64,000 nucleotides of DNA from positions 6,782,984 through 6,846,983 of the forward strand of contig NC_079209.1 of the NCBI RefSeq assembly GCF_026745355.1, in the 5' to 3' direction. Positions 33,047-44,600 of the stretch are shown one piece after another. The notes under the pieces are model-generated. The model searched no databases and was not told the DNA's origin. It saw only the letters and a list, made by a program, of their open reading frames with translations. The translations under genes were made by a program, and so were the position numbers. Every line of letters starts with the position of its first letter. The first letter of the stretch is position 1. This stretch comes from Beta vulgaris subsp. vulgaris. Its lineage: Eukaryota; Streptophyta; Magnoliopsida; Caryophyllales; Amaranthaceae.

Positions 33047-35668
33047 AAACTATACTAAATATTAATATATTATATAATGGCAATAGAGTAATGGCAATTT
33101 GAATAATTAGTGATGATTTTATTAACTTAAATTAATGACAATATTGTCAATTATAGTTGCTTTTTTACCAAAAGTTGAGTGGTCCCAATAGATGAAACTA
33201 TCCAAAGTAGTAATGGTTACAATAGAAAAGGAACGGGGTAAGTAAGTAAATACAATGGTGTTGAAAATTCTCATTTAATAGCAAAACAAAATCAACAATG
33301 TTAACAAAAAAAATAGCAAAAAAATAATAAAAACAACAACCAATGCGACTCATGGGCTTTAAAACTAGATTAATTCATAAGCTAAATATAAGGAAACTGA
33401 TAAATATATTGCTTAAAACGATAGATATATAGTTTAAGTTGATACAAAAGTGCGTTAAACATAGAAAAATGTCAACCATTTTGACGTGTCTCAATCAATA
33501 CATTTTATTATAATCTAAATTGAGTTGCAGAGTTAAACAGAAACGTGCTTTAAGAAACAAACTTTTCTGGTCACTTCTTTACTTTTCTTTTGCGGTTTTG
33601 CCTACCAAACTCATCACCATAATTAGTAAAACTCAATATGAAAACGGTATTTATTTTGTGATAATACTAATTTCATTTCATCCACTCCTTTCCTAAGTTC
33701 CTATCAAATAAGTCGCATAAAAGCTCGATGAAGTTTGACCAATAACAATACGACACTAAAACGATCAACCAATTAATATAACAACAACCTGATTATTGAT
33801 TAAGACCTTGAATGGTAAGCAGTTCGTATAATTTGTGGAGGGAAAATGTAGAATAATCCAAAGAAATTAAACAGTTGGATGCTAAGGATATATAAATGGG
33901 ACCAACCTTATCAATTGTTATGATTTTATTTTCTATCAACATCTTAAATTTAGTGGCGGACAGTGCACAATTCCTTGTACCTGAGCTTTTGCCTGCTTGC
34001 ACTATGACATAGTAGTATAGTATACACTTTCACCAGTCACCCTTTTGCTTCTTGCTGCTTTAAATTTGGTTACTATTTTCAAACTTCAACTCATCAAAAT
34101 CATACAGTCTTGTTCTGTTTATATTCTTAGCTGTTTTTTTGTCATGATGATGATCATGATAGAATTAAGACAAGTGGTACTTGTTCAGATCAAACCTGTG
34201 CATGGGAACATATACTATACCAACTTATATAGACGCAAAAAACGTTATACTGAGAATCAACAACATAGGATGATAGGAACAAAGACATGACATAAGATAT
34301 ACTTCCTTCGTGGTATAACAACATCGTCTATTAACATGTTTTTTTCTAAAAGATAGACAAAAAGCGGGATTTATGTGATAGAAGAGTGATAAAGAGAAGA
34401 TATTATCAAAAATGTCATAATTAATACGAAACTTTTAAATAACGAAAACGTTGCAATTAAAAAAGAACGGAGTAAGTAACATATAAGGATGAAATTTAAT
34501 TTCTTTTTTTTAAAGTTATACTATAAAATACTCCTTTCGTTTTTTTAAAGATCTTGATATCTAATGTAGCAATAGATATCAAAGTAAGGGGCCAAGGAAG
34601 AGGAAGCATGTGAAAGTGAGATCCTTTTGTTTATTTGAATAACACAAAATGTCACTATGAGATAGTGTAAATGTATGAGGGTCCAATAGATAAGTTAAGA
34701 TAATGTGTAAAGTGAACAAACTTTTACCAAATAAAGAATAAAATAAAAGTAAGAATCTTTTTAGAACAGACTTAATACATTTATTTGAGCTAGCGATAAG
34801 TGTTGTAGGAATATAAATGAACATATAGTGGAATTTCAGGAAATAAATTTCCTAATATCTATCACAAGATCGCATGCATAACATATATATGAATCATATT
34901 ATAAGGAAAAGAATGTACAACCTTTGTAGGGTATTTTCCACCGGATTGCAAGTGCTAGAGATCAAAGAACATCAATTGATGTCCCTCTACTTAGTCTATG
35001 AGCACCAACTGAATTCCCACGTTTGCTAGAATGGAAGAGGATGAACAGATTTCGCTCTCTTGCTTTTTAGGGAGTGTGACCGGATTTTCCAAAGGAAAAT
35101 AATAGGGTTTTGCTCTCTCTTTTTCAATTTGAAAGTTAATGACAAAAGGAACGCTCTATTCCACTCTCCTATTATAACCTTTTATGATAGTAGGAGCATG
35201 GGTTTAGAGAGAGACCTAACCTAACCCTAATTTCTCCTATTGACCGGTTTCCTAACTTCAATTAGTTACTACAATGTGTGACCTCATATGATTAGGTTAG
35301 TTTTAGGTTCAATCAATATTGTCCCGCTAACCAATATTTATTCTCTAGCAAGTAAATGTGATTACTAAACTAACATAATTTATCATCTCTATAATAATTC
35401 CTTTTATATTTAGTAATTGTCGGGGTGTCTAAGGACATATTATTTCACGTATTGGAGTAGATTAGATGTATATCACTGCATCAATACATGTCGAACATGG
35501 TCCATATTACTCAAATAAAGTGTCCATACAATCATGTTATGTTTGATTCACCTTATATTTACTTATCTTTAATTAACCCGTTTTATTCAACTCATTTTAT
35601 CTTATATTATTGCCTTACCTTTATCTTATCTTATTTTTCTGAAATTAAGTTAAAATAAGTTGAACAGA
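33047..35668. other. AT-rich intergenic stretch with a MITE
   Basis: No gene. A MITE sits at 34302-34472 (listed separately). The segment at about 34830-35440 has an unusual, moderately complex composition with a GGGTTTTGCTCTC-type tract and may be an old retroelement leader, but I found no ends. Confidence 0.35.
34302..34472. mobile_element. Small Stowaway-type MITE
   Basis: TA-flanked. Left end CTTCCTTCGTGG and right end AAAAAGAACGGAG are weakly inverted. The right end GTTGCAATTAAAAAAGAACG matches the end of the MITE at 18450-18698. Confidence 0.5.
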
Positions 35669-36131
35669 TTAGAGCATAAATCTATACACCTTTAGATAAA
35701 TTTTTTTTATATTTTTTCTATAATCCATATGAGCCACAAAGACAGTATAAAGTATAAAGAATAGGAGGGGAAATTCGAACCTGTGACCTATCGTTCACAA
35801 CACCTTAATCATAACCACTAAGCCAAGACATCCTTGATATAACTTTCTTTTTTATTAGTACCACATCAAGGTATTTATCTTTGTATTTAAAGATAACATT
35901 AGAGCATAAATCTATACACCTTTAGATAATTTTCTTTTATATTTTTTTTATAATCCATATGAGACACAAAGGCAGTACAAAGTATAAAGAATAGGAGGGG
36001 AAAATCGACCTTTGACCTATCGTTCACAACACCTCAATCATAACCACTAAGTTAAGACATCCTTGATATAAGTTGCTTTTATATTAGTACCACATCAAGG
36101 TATTTATCTTTGTATTTAAAAATAACATTAG
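35669..36131 (-). repeat. Tandem pair of tRNA-derived SINEs, minus strand
   Basis: Two copies with a period of 230 bp (starts at about 35669 and 35899). On the minus strand the first copy has an A-box-like TGGCTTAGTGGTT (35813-35825) and a B-box-like GGTTCGAAT (35773-35781) in tRNA order and spacing. The second copy keeps the A box partly (36042-36055) and has a mutated B box. The shared body includes ACCACATCAAGGTATTTATC and ATAATCCATATGAG. Both ends carry AACATTAG/GATTAG, possibly the shared target repeat. Confidence 0.7.
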
Positions 36132-36208
36132 AAAGTTCAAAGCTTTTAGTGAATTTAAAAGGTTGCTCATTATTTTGAGATGATCTAATATGCCGCGCCT
36201 ATATCCTA

Positions 36209-37012
36209 CTAGTCGTATATGCACGCGATGCGTGCGTCGACAATCTTATGTACGATTTTTCGATGTAAAAAAAAAGACAATCTTATGTATGAATAGGCAT
36301 ATACTTCATTCGTTTCACAATAAGTGAAACATAGAGAAAGTGGGGAGTTACCAAGGAATTTAGAGAGAGAAGTTAGGACCACAATAAAGTTGAGTGAAGA
36401 AGTATTGAAATTGTGGTCCCTTCTTACTTTTTAGTGGTATATAATAAAAGCAAGTGAACTTTTTTTACCATTTGGAGTTTGGTTTCACTTATTGTGATTA
36501 TTCCAAATAAGGAAAGTGTCTCACTTATTGTAAAACGGAGGAAGTATTTTTTTAATCTAAAATTATTTTGGTAGTGATTTAAATTATTGAGGTTTTTTTT
36601 GTAGATATTATCTTTTTGAACAAAAGGTGACCGGTTTTTAACCGTTAGAAAACTTTGGTCGAGATTTAATAATAGTTTGCCAGCGGCTTTAGTATAGTTC
36701 TTCAACGATTGTAAATGTTAATAAACCATATTGTTTGAAGTTTGTAAATACGAAGTATTATGATGTGAGTATATATTACTAACTTTTTTTAATTGAAGAT
36801 TTTAATTAATTTCGTGAATTGATTGTGTCAATCTAGTCAAGTTATTAATGGTGGTTGCATATTTCATTTTTGACTTATTCCATATGGCAAGTTGCATTGA
36901 TTCTCATTTTTAAATTTATTATAAAAAAAATATTATTTTAATTTATTAGAGGGTATTCTAGTCATTTCAAATAGGAACGCTACACCTCCTCTCTTGGTTT
37001 ATATAATAGAGA
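36209..37012 (-). mobile_element. Non-autonomous Helitron, minus strand
   Basis: On the minus strand it starts TCTCTATTATATAAACC (37012 inward) and ends ATATACGACTAG at 36209, inserted between A and T. A perfect hairpin GCACGC-ATC-GCGTGC lies just inside the 3' end (about 36221-36235). It is the same family as the copies at 17579 and 20075. A MITE is nested at 36304-36544. Confidence 0.85.
36304..36544. mobile_element. Stowaway-type MITE nested in the Helitron
   Basis: TA-flanked; termini CTTCATTCGTTTCACAATAA and TTATTGTAAAACGGAGGAAG are inverted repeats extended by GTGAAAC and TCACTTATTG blocks. The 93-aa ORF spanning it on the minus strand is fortuitous. Confidence 0.75.
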
Positions 37013-37971
37013 TAATCAATGTATGGATATGACGAAATGACGACATGAACCCAATTGACCTTTGTTCTCTTGACACACTATTGGTTGCAGCTTGATCTGG
37101 GACTGAAGCCCAACAATATAGTCCAGTTCACATAAAGCTATTTGTATGGCCTGCTAAATTTAATTACTATGAGCAAAATGGGGGCCTTTCAGAGTTTCTT
37201 AAGGTTTAAGGATCTGTTTCCTCATTGTGCTCTTTTAAGATGTGAAGCAAAATTTTAGCCTCTAACATAGAATATAAATTCTTATACACGAAGCACCACA
37301 TCATTAATTAATTGTACCACATATGTTGTTTAATTAGCATAAGAGAGTTTATTAATAAATATATTATGTATATATGGCGATAATTATAAATTTACATCTT
37401 GGGTGGATCAAATTCACAATAATTTATTATGCATCCAAACTGACTATATAAGAAAAAAAAAACGACTATATCATACAGAGACCAAATCTGACTATATAAG
37501 AAAATTGACTATAGCTTTCAAAAATTTACTATATAAAAAGTGGATATATCATACAAAAATTGACTATATATCATATTTCCGATTCACAATAAGATATTGA
37601 CATATTGTGAATACGATTTATTCAAATTCTTTAAATTTGAGCGTGCATATATTTGAACGTGCGACTTGCACAAGGAACACAAACCCCGTTCTTTCCTTTG
37701 GAGATAATTTAACGTGACAATTATTATAAATTTATAATATGTTGATCAATCAACATCTATTGATACATTAGTATTCACTGAAAATGGTGATTCACATCAT
37801 ATGATCAAACAATTGATTTAAAAATCCCTTTATTTCCCTGTCCTCTCACTTTCATATTATTACAATCTGTCACTCCTATCCTCTCGCCATATTTTTCGAC
37901 CATTGTAAATATCCCCTTATAACAATCAAAACCTACAAAAAAAAACTACACAATCATTATCTTACGTAAAA
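37013..37971. promoter_or_regulatory. Upstream region of the b561/DOMON gene
   Basis: No coding feature. Around 37430-37570 the pattern GACTATAT...AAAATTGACTATA recurs several times. No convincing TATA box or cis-element could be assigned; the ATG at 37972 is preceded by an A-rich leader. Confidence 0.35.
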
Positions 37972-40900
37972 ATGTTTTCTCTCATTCTCATACTACTAAT
38001 TACAACTCTACCTTCCTACGCTCAATCAACTCCTGCTCCATGCACTAAATACAACTTTGTACCAACCAAAAACAAACCAAATAACGTCTTCAAAAAATGT
38101 GTTGATCTCCCTCTATTAAACTCCGCCCTACATTACACCTACCAACCTCCCACACAAACTCTCGAACTCGCCTACCGCCACCACGGTACAAGCTCAATGT
38201 GGGTGGCGTGGGCTCTTAACCCCACCGCAAAGGGCATGATTGGAGCTCAGTGTTTGGTTGCGCATCGGAGTCCGAAAAATGGGTCCGTCATTGCATACAC
38301 CTCGGCTATTAGCTCCTATAAGACCAGGCTTGATGAGGGTGTGTTGAGTTTTAACGTGACAGGTTTAAAGGCAGAAAATATTAAAGATGAGATTATTATT
38401 TTTGCAACGATTAATAATGTTCCTAATGTTAAATCGGTGGTTAATATGGTTTGGCAAGAAGGCCTGCTTTCTAAGGACGGTTTTGTTGAGGAGCATAGTA
38501 TGTCAGGGCCATCCCTTCGTTCTATGGCCTCACTTAATCTTGATTCTGGCGCCATACATTGTGATTCTTCCTTGAAAATTGTAAGTTTTGTTATTATAGC
38601 TTTACTATTACGTACGTGTGTTTCTTCTTAATAGTACATTGAAATGTGTTGCATGGAGAAGGAAAATAATAAATGGTAACATAGAGAACACATTACACAC
38701 GCAGTAATTTATTTTTTATGTTATGTTTGATTGGACGGAAAATATTTCTAAAAAAAAAACATTCTTTTAAAAGAAAAACATAATTTTCGTTTGTTTGATT
38801 CCTGAATAGGTCAAGAGAAAAAAAATGTAAGTAATAAATGGTGGAGGAGAAAAGAGAAAGATGATGAATAAACACACAAAAAAAAGAGTGATATTTCTTC
38901 CTCTGAAATATAAAAAGTTTTCCACGCTTTAATTTGATTTATTCAAAGAAATTTTTGAATAGGAATATAACTATAACTCTACAGAAAAATTTAAAAGGCT
39001 TAAACTGTGTTGACCTACAGATACGTGAGGCAAAAGAATGATCTTTTTGAAGATATTGTTACCCTTTTTAATTTCAACTAGTATTTGGGTCCGGACATTG
39101 TCTCGGATTGGTATTGTTTTTCGAATTTAACATACATTTTTTCCATTCTCATTAAAATATATTAAGGAAAACTCAATATTCAAAGATACAAATATAATAA
39201 TGTGAACACTTAAAACATAATTAAAATTAACGCACGCATCGTGTGCATATAAGACTAGTATATATATATATATAGGGCGGCAAAGTGGCCTACTAGGCTA
39301 CCAGTCAACAAATAAAGTTTTAATTTCTATGATTAAACTTGTGTTATTCTATATCTCAAGTAGTATTGGACACACTTTTCCTTGTGCAAATGAACGTAAA
39401 AGTAAAAGTTTGATTTCAGGCGCATGGGATAATAAACGTAATAAGCTGGGGACTTTTGATGCCTGTGGGAGCATTAATTGCAATGCATACGAAGAATTTT
39501 TTTCCATCAGCAGACCCAGCTTGGTTCTACCTCCATGCTGGTTGTCAACTCACAGCCTACATTCTCGGCGTTACGGGCTGGGCCACCGGTCTTAAACTTG
39601 CCAGTGGCTCGGCCGATCACCACCAGCTCCACAGATTCTTTGGCACCCTCCTCTTTTGCATGGCCACGCTTCAGGTACTATACATGTATATCCACCAAGC
39701 ATTTTGTGTAACAAACGTGCTAGAAATTTTTTCATGTAGTAGTTACACACCACTTGGATGCATTACCCTCGCACATCATCCAATCATCCTAATATAGGTG
39801 GGAGAACTGATGTTGCAACCTATTTCCTTAATCGTTATAAATGATGGTAATGGTAATACGTTATATAGTGGTATATAAAGGAATTCCATATGTCAATATC
39901 CATAGTACTACTATTATTTTTCTAAAGTTTCATTACCATATGTTAGCACTTGGGATTTGGGAAGGCAGCATTGAGTTGTAATGAAAGCTTATGAAGAAAA
40001 ACACATATTTTAAGATGAAATTTCATTACCATGGATATGAACATGAAATTTTCTTACAAATTAAAACTATATTCCATTACCACCATTATTACCGCCTGTC
40101 AAGTGGACTGTTAAGGTGACATCACATCATCAATTCTATTGCTTCAAGACAACAAAATTGGTCGAACTTGCAAATATACAATATAGGGGATTCATTTAAG
40201 AGGGATGAAGTTAAAATAGAATATTTAACCTTGACTGCATGAATTTCAAATCCCACCATAGTACCCTACTTTTGCTGAGTCGTTTAACTGCGATTTTTAT
40301 TCTTGGAGAAGTCGGGACAATGCTACATTTACCCGGTGGGTAGTTAACCCACTAGAAATAGAAAAATAAAAAACTATTAAAATTGATGAGTTGGATTCCA
40401 CTATTTATTTAGTTCTATTTATAGTGGATTTTGACCCACTGGGAAGATAAAGTTTTTTCCGAGAAGTCGAAATCCAGCATTAATGTGGTGAAAATTAAAA
40501 CCAAGGAAATCTCAACCCCAATCCACAACTGCAGTTGCAGCGCATGTGAATTTGAGGTGGGCGAATATAGTGCCGTCTACCACCTATCTAGTATCTGCTA
40601 CTCCTGGTGGGTATGACTATTGACGTCCATATTCACTTATATATAGCACACCAAAGCCATACTTATGCCTACTTCAAATGCAACGCATACGCATGCGACG
40701 CAAATATTACCGATTCACCTAATCTAACCCGCGCCATCCCTGTTTTGCCAAAGTACAAAGTTTTAAGAGTAATTTTTCATGTTTTTGTGTGTGGATATTT
40801 CTCAGGTGTCAGCACTTTTCTTAAGGCCAGATAAAGACCACAAGTACAGAGCGAACTGGAACAAAGTCCACCAGAGTGTTGGGCAAATAACAATCCTTAC

Positions 40901-41063
40901 CAGTATATTAAATATATTTCAAGGTCTCCGGATCCTCAAGCCTGGTTTTACTTGGCACATAGCCTACATTATTCTGGTATTTGTACTACTGATGATTGAA
41001 CTCTTACTGGGTATCATTGTTTCGAATAGAAAAAAGACTGAGGTTGCAGAAAGCAGCAACTAA
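37972..41063 (+). CDS. Cytochrome b561 and DOMON domain-containing protein, 3 exons, 373 aa
   Basis: Exons 37972-38580, 39420-39674 and 40806-41063 join in phase with GT/AG borders. Family role: plasma-membrane electron carrier that passes electrons from cytosolic ascorbate across the membrane. Residues 1-19 form a signal peptide (LILILLITTLPSYAQS). The DOMON domain spans about 25-190 (SALHYTYQPP, WVAWALNPTAKGMIGAQ, FATI); M89 and H175 are the likely heme ligands by analogy with AIR12. The b561 domain spans about 204-360 with H205 (AHGIINVISWG), H242 (FYLHAGCQ), H274 (LHRFFG) and H310 (VHQSVG) as the four heme histidines. A short K/R-rich cytosolic tail ends at N373. Length fits the family (about 390-400 aa). 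Intron 1 contains a Helitron 3' end. The gene converges on the VTC4-like gene. An AATAAA at 41346 could be its poly(A) signal. Confidence 0.93.
39230..39258 (+). mobile_element. Helitron 3' end inside intron 1 of the b561/DOMON gene
   Basis: AACGCACGCATCGTGTGCAT followed by ATAAGACTAG and T is the 3' terminus of the Helitron family seen at 17579 and 20075, with a hairpin GCACGC-ATC-GTGTGC. The 5' end was not found; a CTAGTATTTGGGTCC block at 39079 might mark an unrelated edge. The intron is spliced normally in the predicted model. Confidence 0.65.
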
Positions 41064-41676
41064 TCAGGGAAAACTACAGTAGCAGTAATCAACAATTTAA
41101 GAGCCTTGGACATAGACATTAAATTAAATCTAGCTAGGTTTATTATAAGCTTTATTTCTTTACCTTTAGCAGAAACTCTCCCCCCTCCCCCGGCCGGACG
41201 TTGGGGGGATAATGTAACGTAGGGATTAAACATACAGATAGGCAATGAGAAGGCGGCATCTGTTATTAGATCTTAGATACAGTACAGTAGTATCATGCTC
41301 CCGGATAACAAATTGTTTGAAGTAAAAAAAAGTTATATAGTTCAGAATAAAAGAATGCTTCTCATCTTCATTCATAAAAGAATATGCAATTCGTTATAAA
41401 ACAACATACGATAAAGAACTTGCAAAAATATGAAAAGACTATTAGCCAGGAACATATTGCACATCATGCTCATTTATGTATAATCTAAGTGGTAATGCAC
41501 TTCTCTGTTTGTTCAATACATTAGGACCATTAATTAGGATTAAAAAGCAAAACTTGACAAATTTTCTAATGTGCAAAAAATTACATACCAAATGCTGGTG
41601 CTGACAGATAGAAGAGTGCAACAGCAGCTTGTAATATGAATTGAATGTATTGTTCATAGTTTGCTAGTTTGTTTTC
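41064..41676. other. Convergent intergenic region between the two genes
   Basis: 613 bp between the b561/DOMON stop and the VTC4-like stop. It should hold both 3' UTRs. AATAAA on the plus strand at 41346-41351 may serve the upstream gene. The segment at about 41180-41215 is locally GC-rich (CCCCCTCCCCCGGCCGG). No ORF has support. Confidence 0.5.
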
Positions 41677-44600
41677 TCATTCAGATTGTTGAAAAACCTC
41701 AGTAAATGAATCCTTAATAAGGGGGTTTGAAGCGGCTACTCGAGTGACTGTAATATCAAAATCTTTACCAGACCTGATCATAAAACAGCAGCAAAAACAC
41801 ACTCCAAATGTTAACAAAATAACAATGTCTTATTTGAGTTCAATGGCAAAGATTCAAATCAATAGAATGAAACAATTAATAGAACATGGGCAGTTTTGCA
41901 TCTTACGGATCAAAAACACGCCCTCCAGCCTCTTCAACAATTACAATGCCAGCTGCGACATCCCTGACATAAGGCAAAAACTGCAGAACATGAGCGTTTT
42001 TTCCACATAATTTAACCTTCAAAATCCCTTTTAAATTCAGACAAATCCTGAACATTTCGTTTGGGTAGCAATGATAGAAAGAAAGGCAGAGGAGGAAAGG
42101 AGAGGGAAGGAAGGACAGAGAAGAGTGAGATTGCATTTTCCTTTCAAATTATTCCAGCATTAGAATGATTTGGTCTTCCTTTCCCCATGTATCAAGACAA
42201 GGGAAGCTGACATCCCCCTCCCTCTAAATATCCCTATCCAGCCAAACCATAAAATGATAGATAAAGAAGCAAGGATAATACGAAATTCATACCATGCACC
42301 TCCATATCCAATCTCATACATAAGATCAAGCCTTCCGCAAGCTATACCGCATAAGTTCATTGCACAGGAGCCTGACATTCTTACGGATCTCACCTGATAG
42401 ATTACCGGAGACATTGATATATCTTATGAAAAAATGCTTATTTATCAAATTCCGACAATTGGGTTCAGATTTATACCTTGAAAAGCAATGAGTTAATTCG
42501 GTTTGTTGTGGCGTCAACAGTGGCTTTATCACGTTGTGTGCCAGTCTGCTCCAGCAAATGGAATAAACAATCACAAGTTGAATTTCATTCACTTTTTTTG
42601 AATTATTAAAAAAAAAAAACCGAATATTACAAGTAGGGGTGCTAATCGAGCGAGTCGATCACGAGCAGAGGCTTGCTTGCTTAACTCATGCTCGCTAAGT
42701 TTCGAGTCGAGTCAAGCTGCTCAAGATCAGCTCGTTTAGAATTCCGGTTCACCTAATTCTAGCATTTGATTATTATATTTTCTTTTTTTTACAATTTTTT
42801 CTTTTTTATACTAGATCAATATATTTTTCTAGAGTGTTAATATATATTTCTTTATTTCAAAAAGAAATTAATTGAAAACAATTGAGTTACGTGGAAGGTT
42901 ATTTGAGCGAGCTCGAGCTAACTCGAGTCGTGCTTTGACCGAGTCGAGTTCAAGTTGCTCGCGAGCTGCTCAACTCGATTGGCACCCCTAATTACAAGTA
43001 TTGAGAAGAAATCTCACAACTAAATATAGAATCTATTACCAAAAGTGTATTATCGTTCATAAAGGTAAAAGTTAATAGCAAAAGTCTTTCTATATACCTC
43101 TGTTGCAAGGAGGCAGTTGACAAGTTCATCTTTCGAAGACACTGCATAGAGGCAACATATGAGGCTCCGATCAAAAAAGTGCTTAGGAAATCCAGAAGCT
43201 AGCAATTGAATCAAAGACTCATACCTTGTATAGGCTTTCCGTTTAGAAAAGCTCCTTGCCCTCGGACTCCAGTGAAGAGCTGAAAAACCAAAAGCCAGAT
43301 GTCGGTTCACATAACTAATCACAAGTTTTGAACTTCACCTGACAAGTACTTGTTTGGTTTACATAAAAAAGAACATGGGAAATTAAAGTTTCTAGGAGGA
43401 GGAACTTGGAAGAGTGTGGAGTTGTTTCAATTGCAAAAAACACACGGAGTTCTACCTCCCACAAAATAGAGGAAGCTGCAGGTAAGTGGAACCTCCATGA
43501 TCAACCAAACAACTTTATAATACACAAGGAAAAAAACTAGAAGATATCACTTCCACTATGCAAATCAAAAGAAAAAAGTTTCCTGAGTTCCGAGAGGTCA
43601 AGAAGGTTTACATAGTCACTTATGATATTTGAAGTGACTCACATTATTCCATTCCTACCATAAAGTATAAGCATTGGCAGTTCTCACCTCATCCATAATT
43701 GGATTATACACGACACCGACAGTTGGGACTTTTCGGATGGTGAGACCAATTGATACACACACGAAAGGGAACCTGAGAGTTGTTATTTGCAGGGAATACA
43801 ACTTAAAATCAGTAAGTAAAACATGGAAGGAGAAAGGTAGTAAGTTAGTAACTAGTTACCCATGCACGAAGTTAGTTGTCCCATCAAGTGGATCAACAAT
43901 CCATGTTGGATCATCTGTCAGTTCTGTAGCACCATAGAGAGCTGTAGTTTCTTCACCAATGAACTGGAACGATAAACGGAGAATATTATGTTAAAAACTT
44001 TGTCTTGTTGTCATCATAAGACATTCTGAAAAAGGAAAAGATAGGAGAATTAAAGAGAGGAAGACCTTGTGATCAGGGTAATACTGCTTGAGATGATTAA
44101 AGACAAGCTCTTCGCATGCCTTGTCAGTTTCCGTCACCAAATCCACCTGCTTGGACAAGTAAGTGAATAAGACAATAGTGAATTGCTAACTTTGGCCATG
44201 ATAATTTTAGTTTCAACATCAGCTAACCAATCACTTTCTCTGATTTCTATATATAACTCTACATCATTTACAGTACACACTGAAAAATCATAACCAAAAC
44301 ACCGGACATTATATATGCATAAGCATTCAAGTACATATCTTGGTGTTACCTAATTTGCTCAGTCCCCAACAAACTATGTTCAGGAATGTAGAAACTGTTT
44401 CTACATAATAGTAATAAAGTGGTACATCCACAGCTTAGTCTGATAAAAGTAGCCAATTAAATTTAGATACCCCTTCCAAGTGCCAGAACATACCATATCC
44501 TCTGAATCTTTGTTATACTGATACATCCACAATGCCAATATAAATCCAACAAATCCCTGCTAAATTAAGGTATTTCACCACCAACCCCGTATACAAAGTT

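Noticed and set aside
35773..35825. A tRNA gene on the minus strand
   Set aside because: A and B boxes are present but the sequence does not make a complete cloverleaf and is duplicated with a SINE body.
37972..38631. 219-aa single-exon AIR12-like gene as the primary model
   Set aside because: A strong GTAAGT donor at 38581 and two downstream exons in phase rebuild a full b561/DOMON protein. The short form is kept only as a possible isoform.
39329..39797. Several plus-strand ORFs in and beyond b561 exon 2
   Set aside because: Only the phase continuing exon 1 (39420-39674) shows b561 motifs; the other frames and the extension past 39674 are shadows or intron.
41060..41245. 61-aa minus-strand ORF in the convergent intergenic region
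   Set aside because: No domain and it lies in the expected 3' UTRs.
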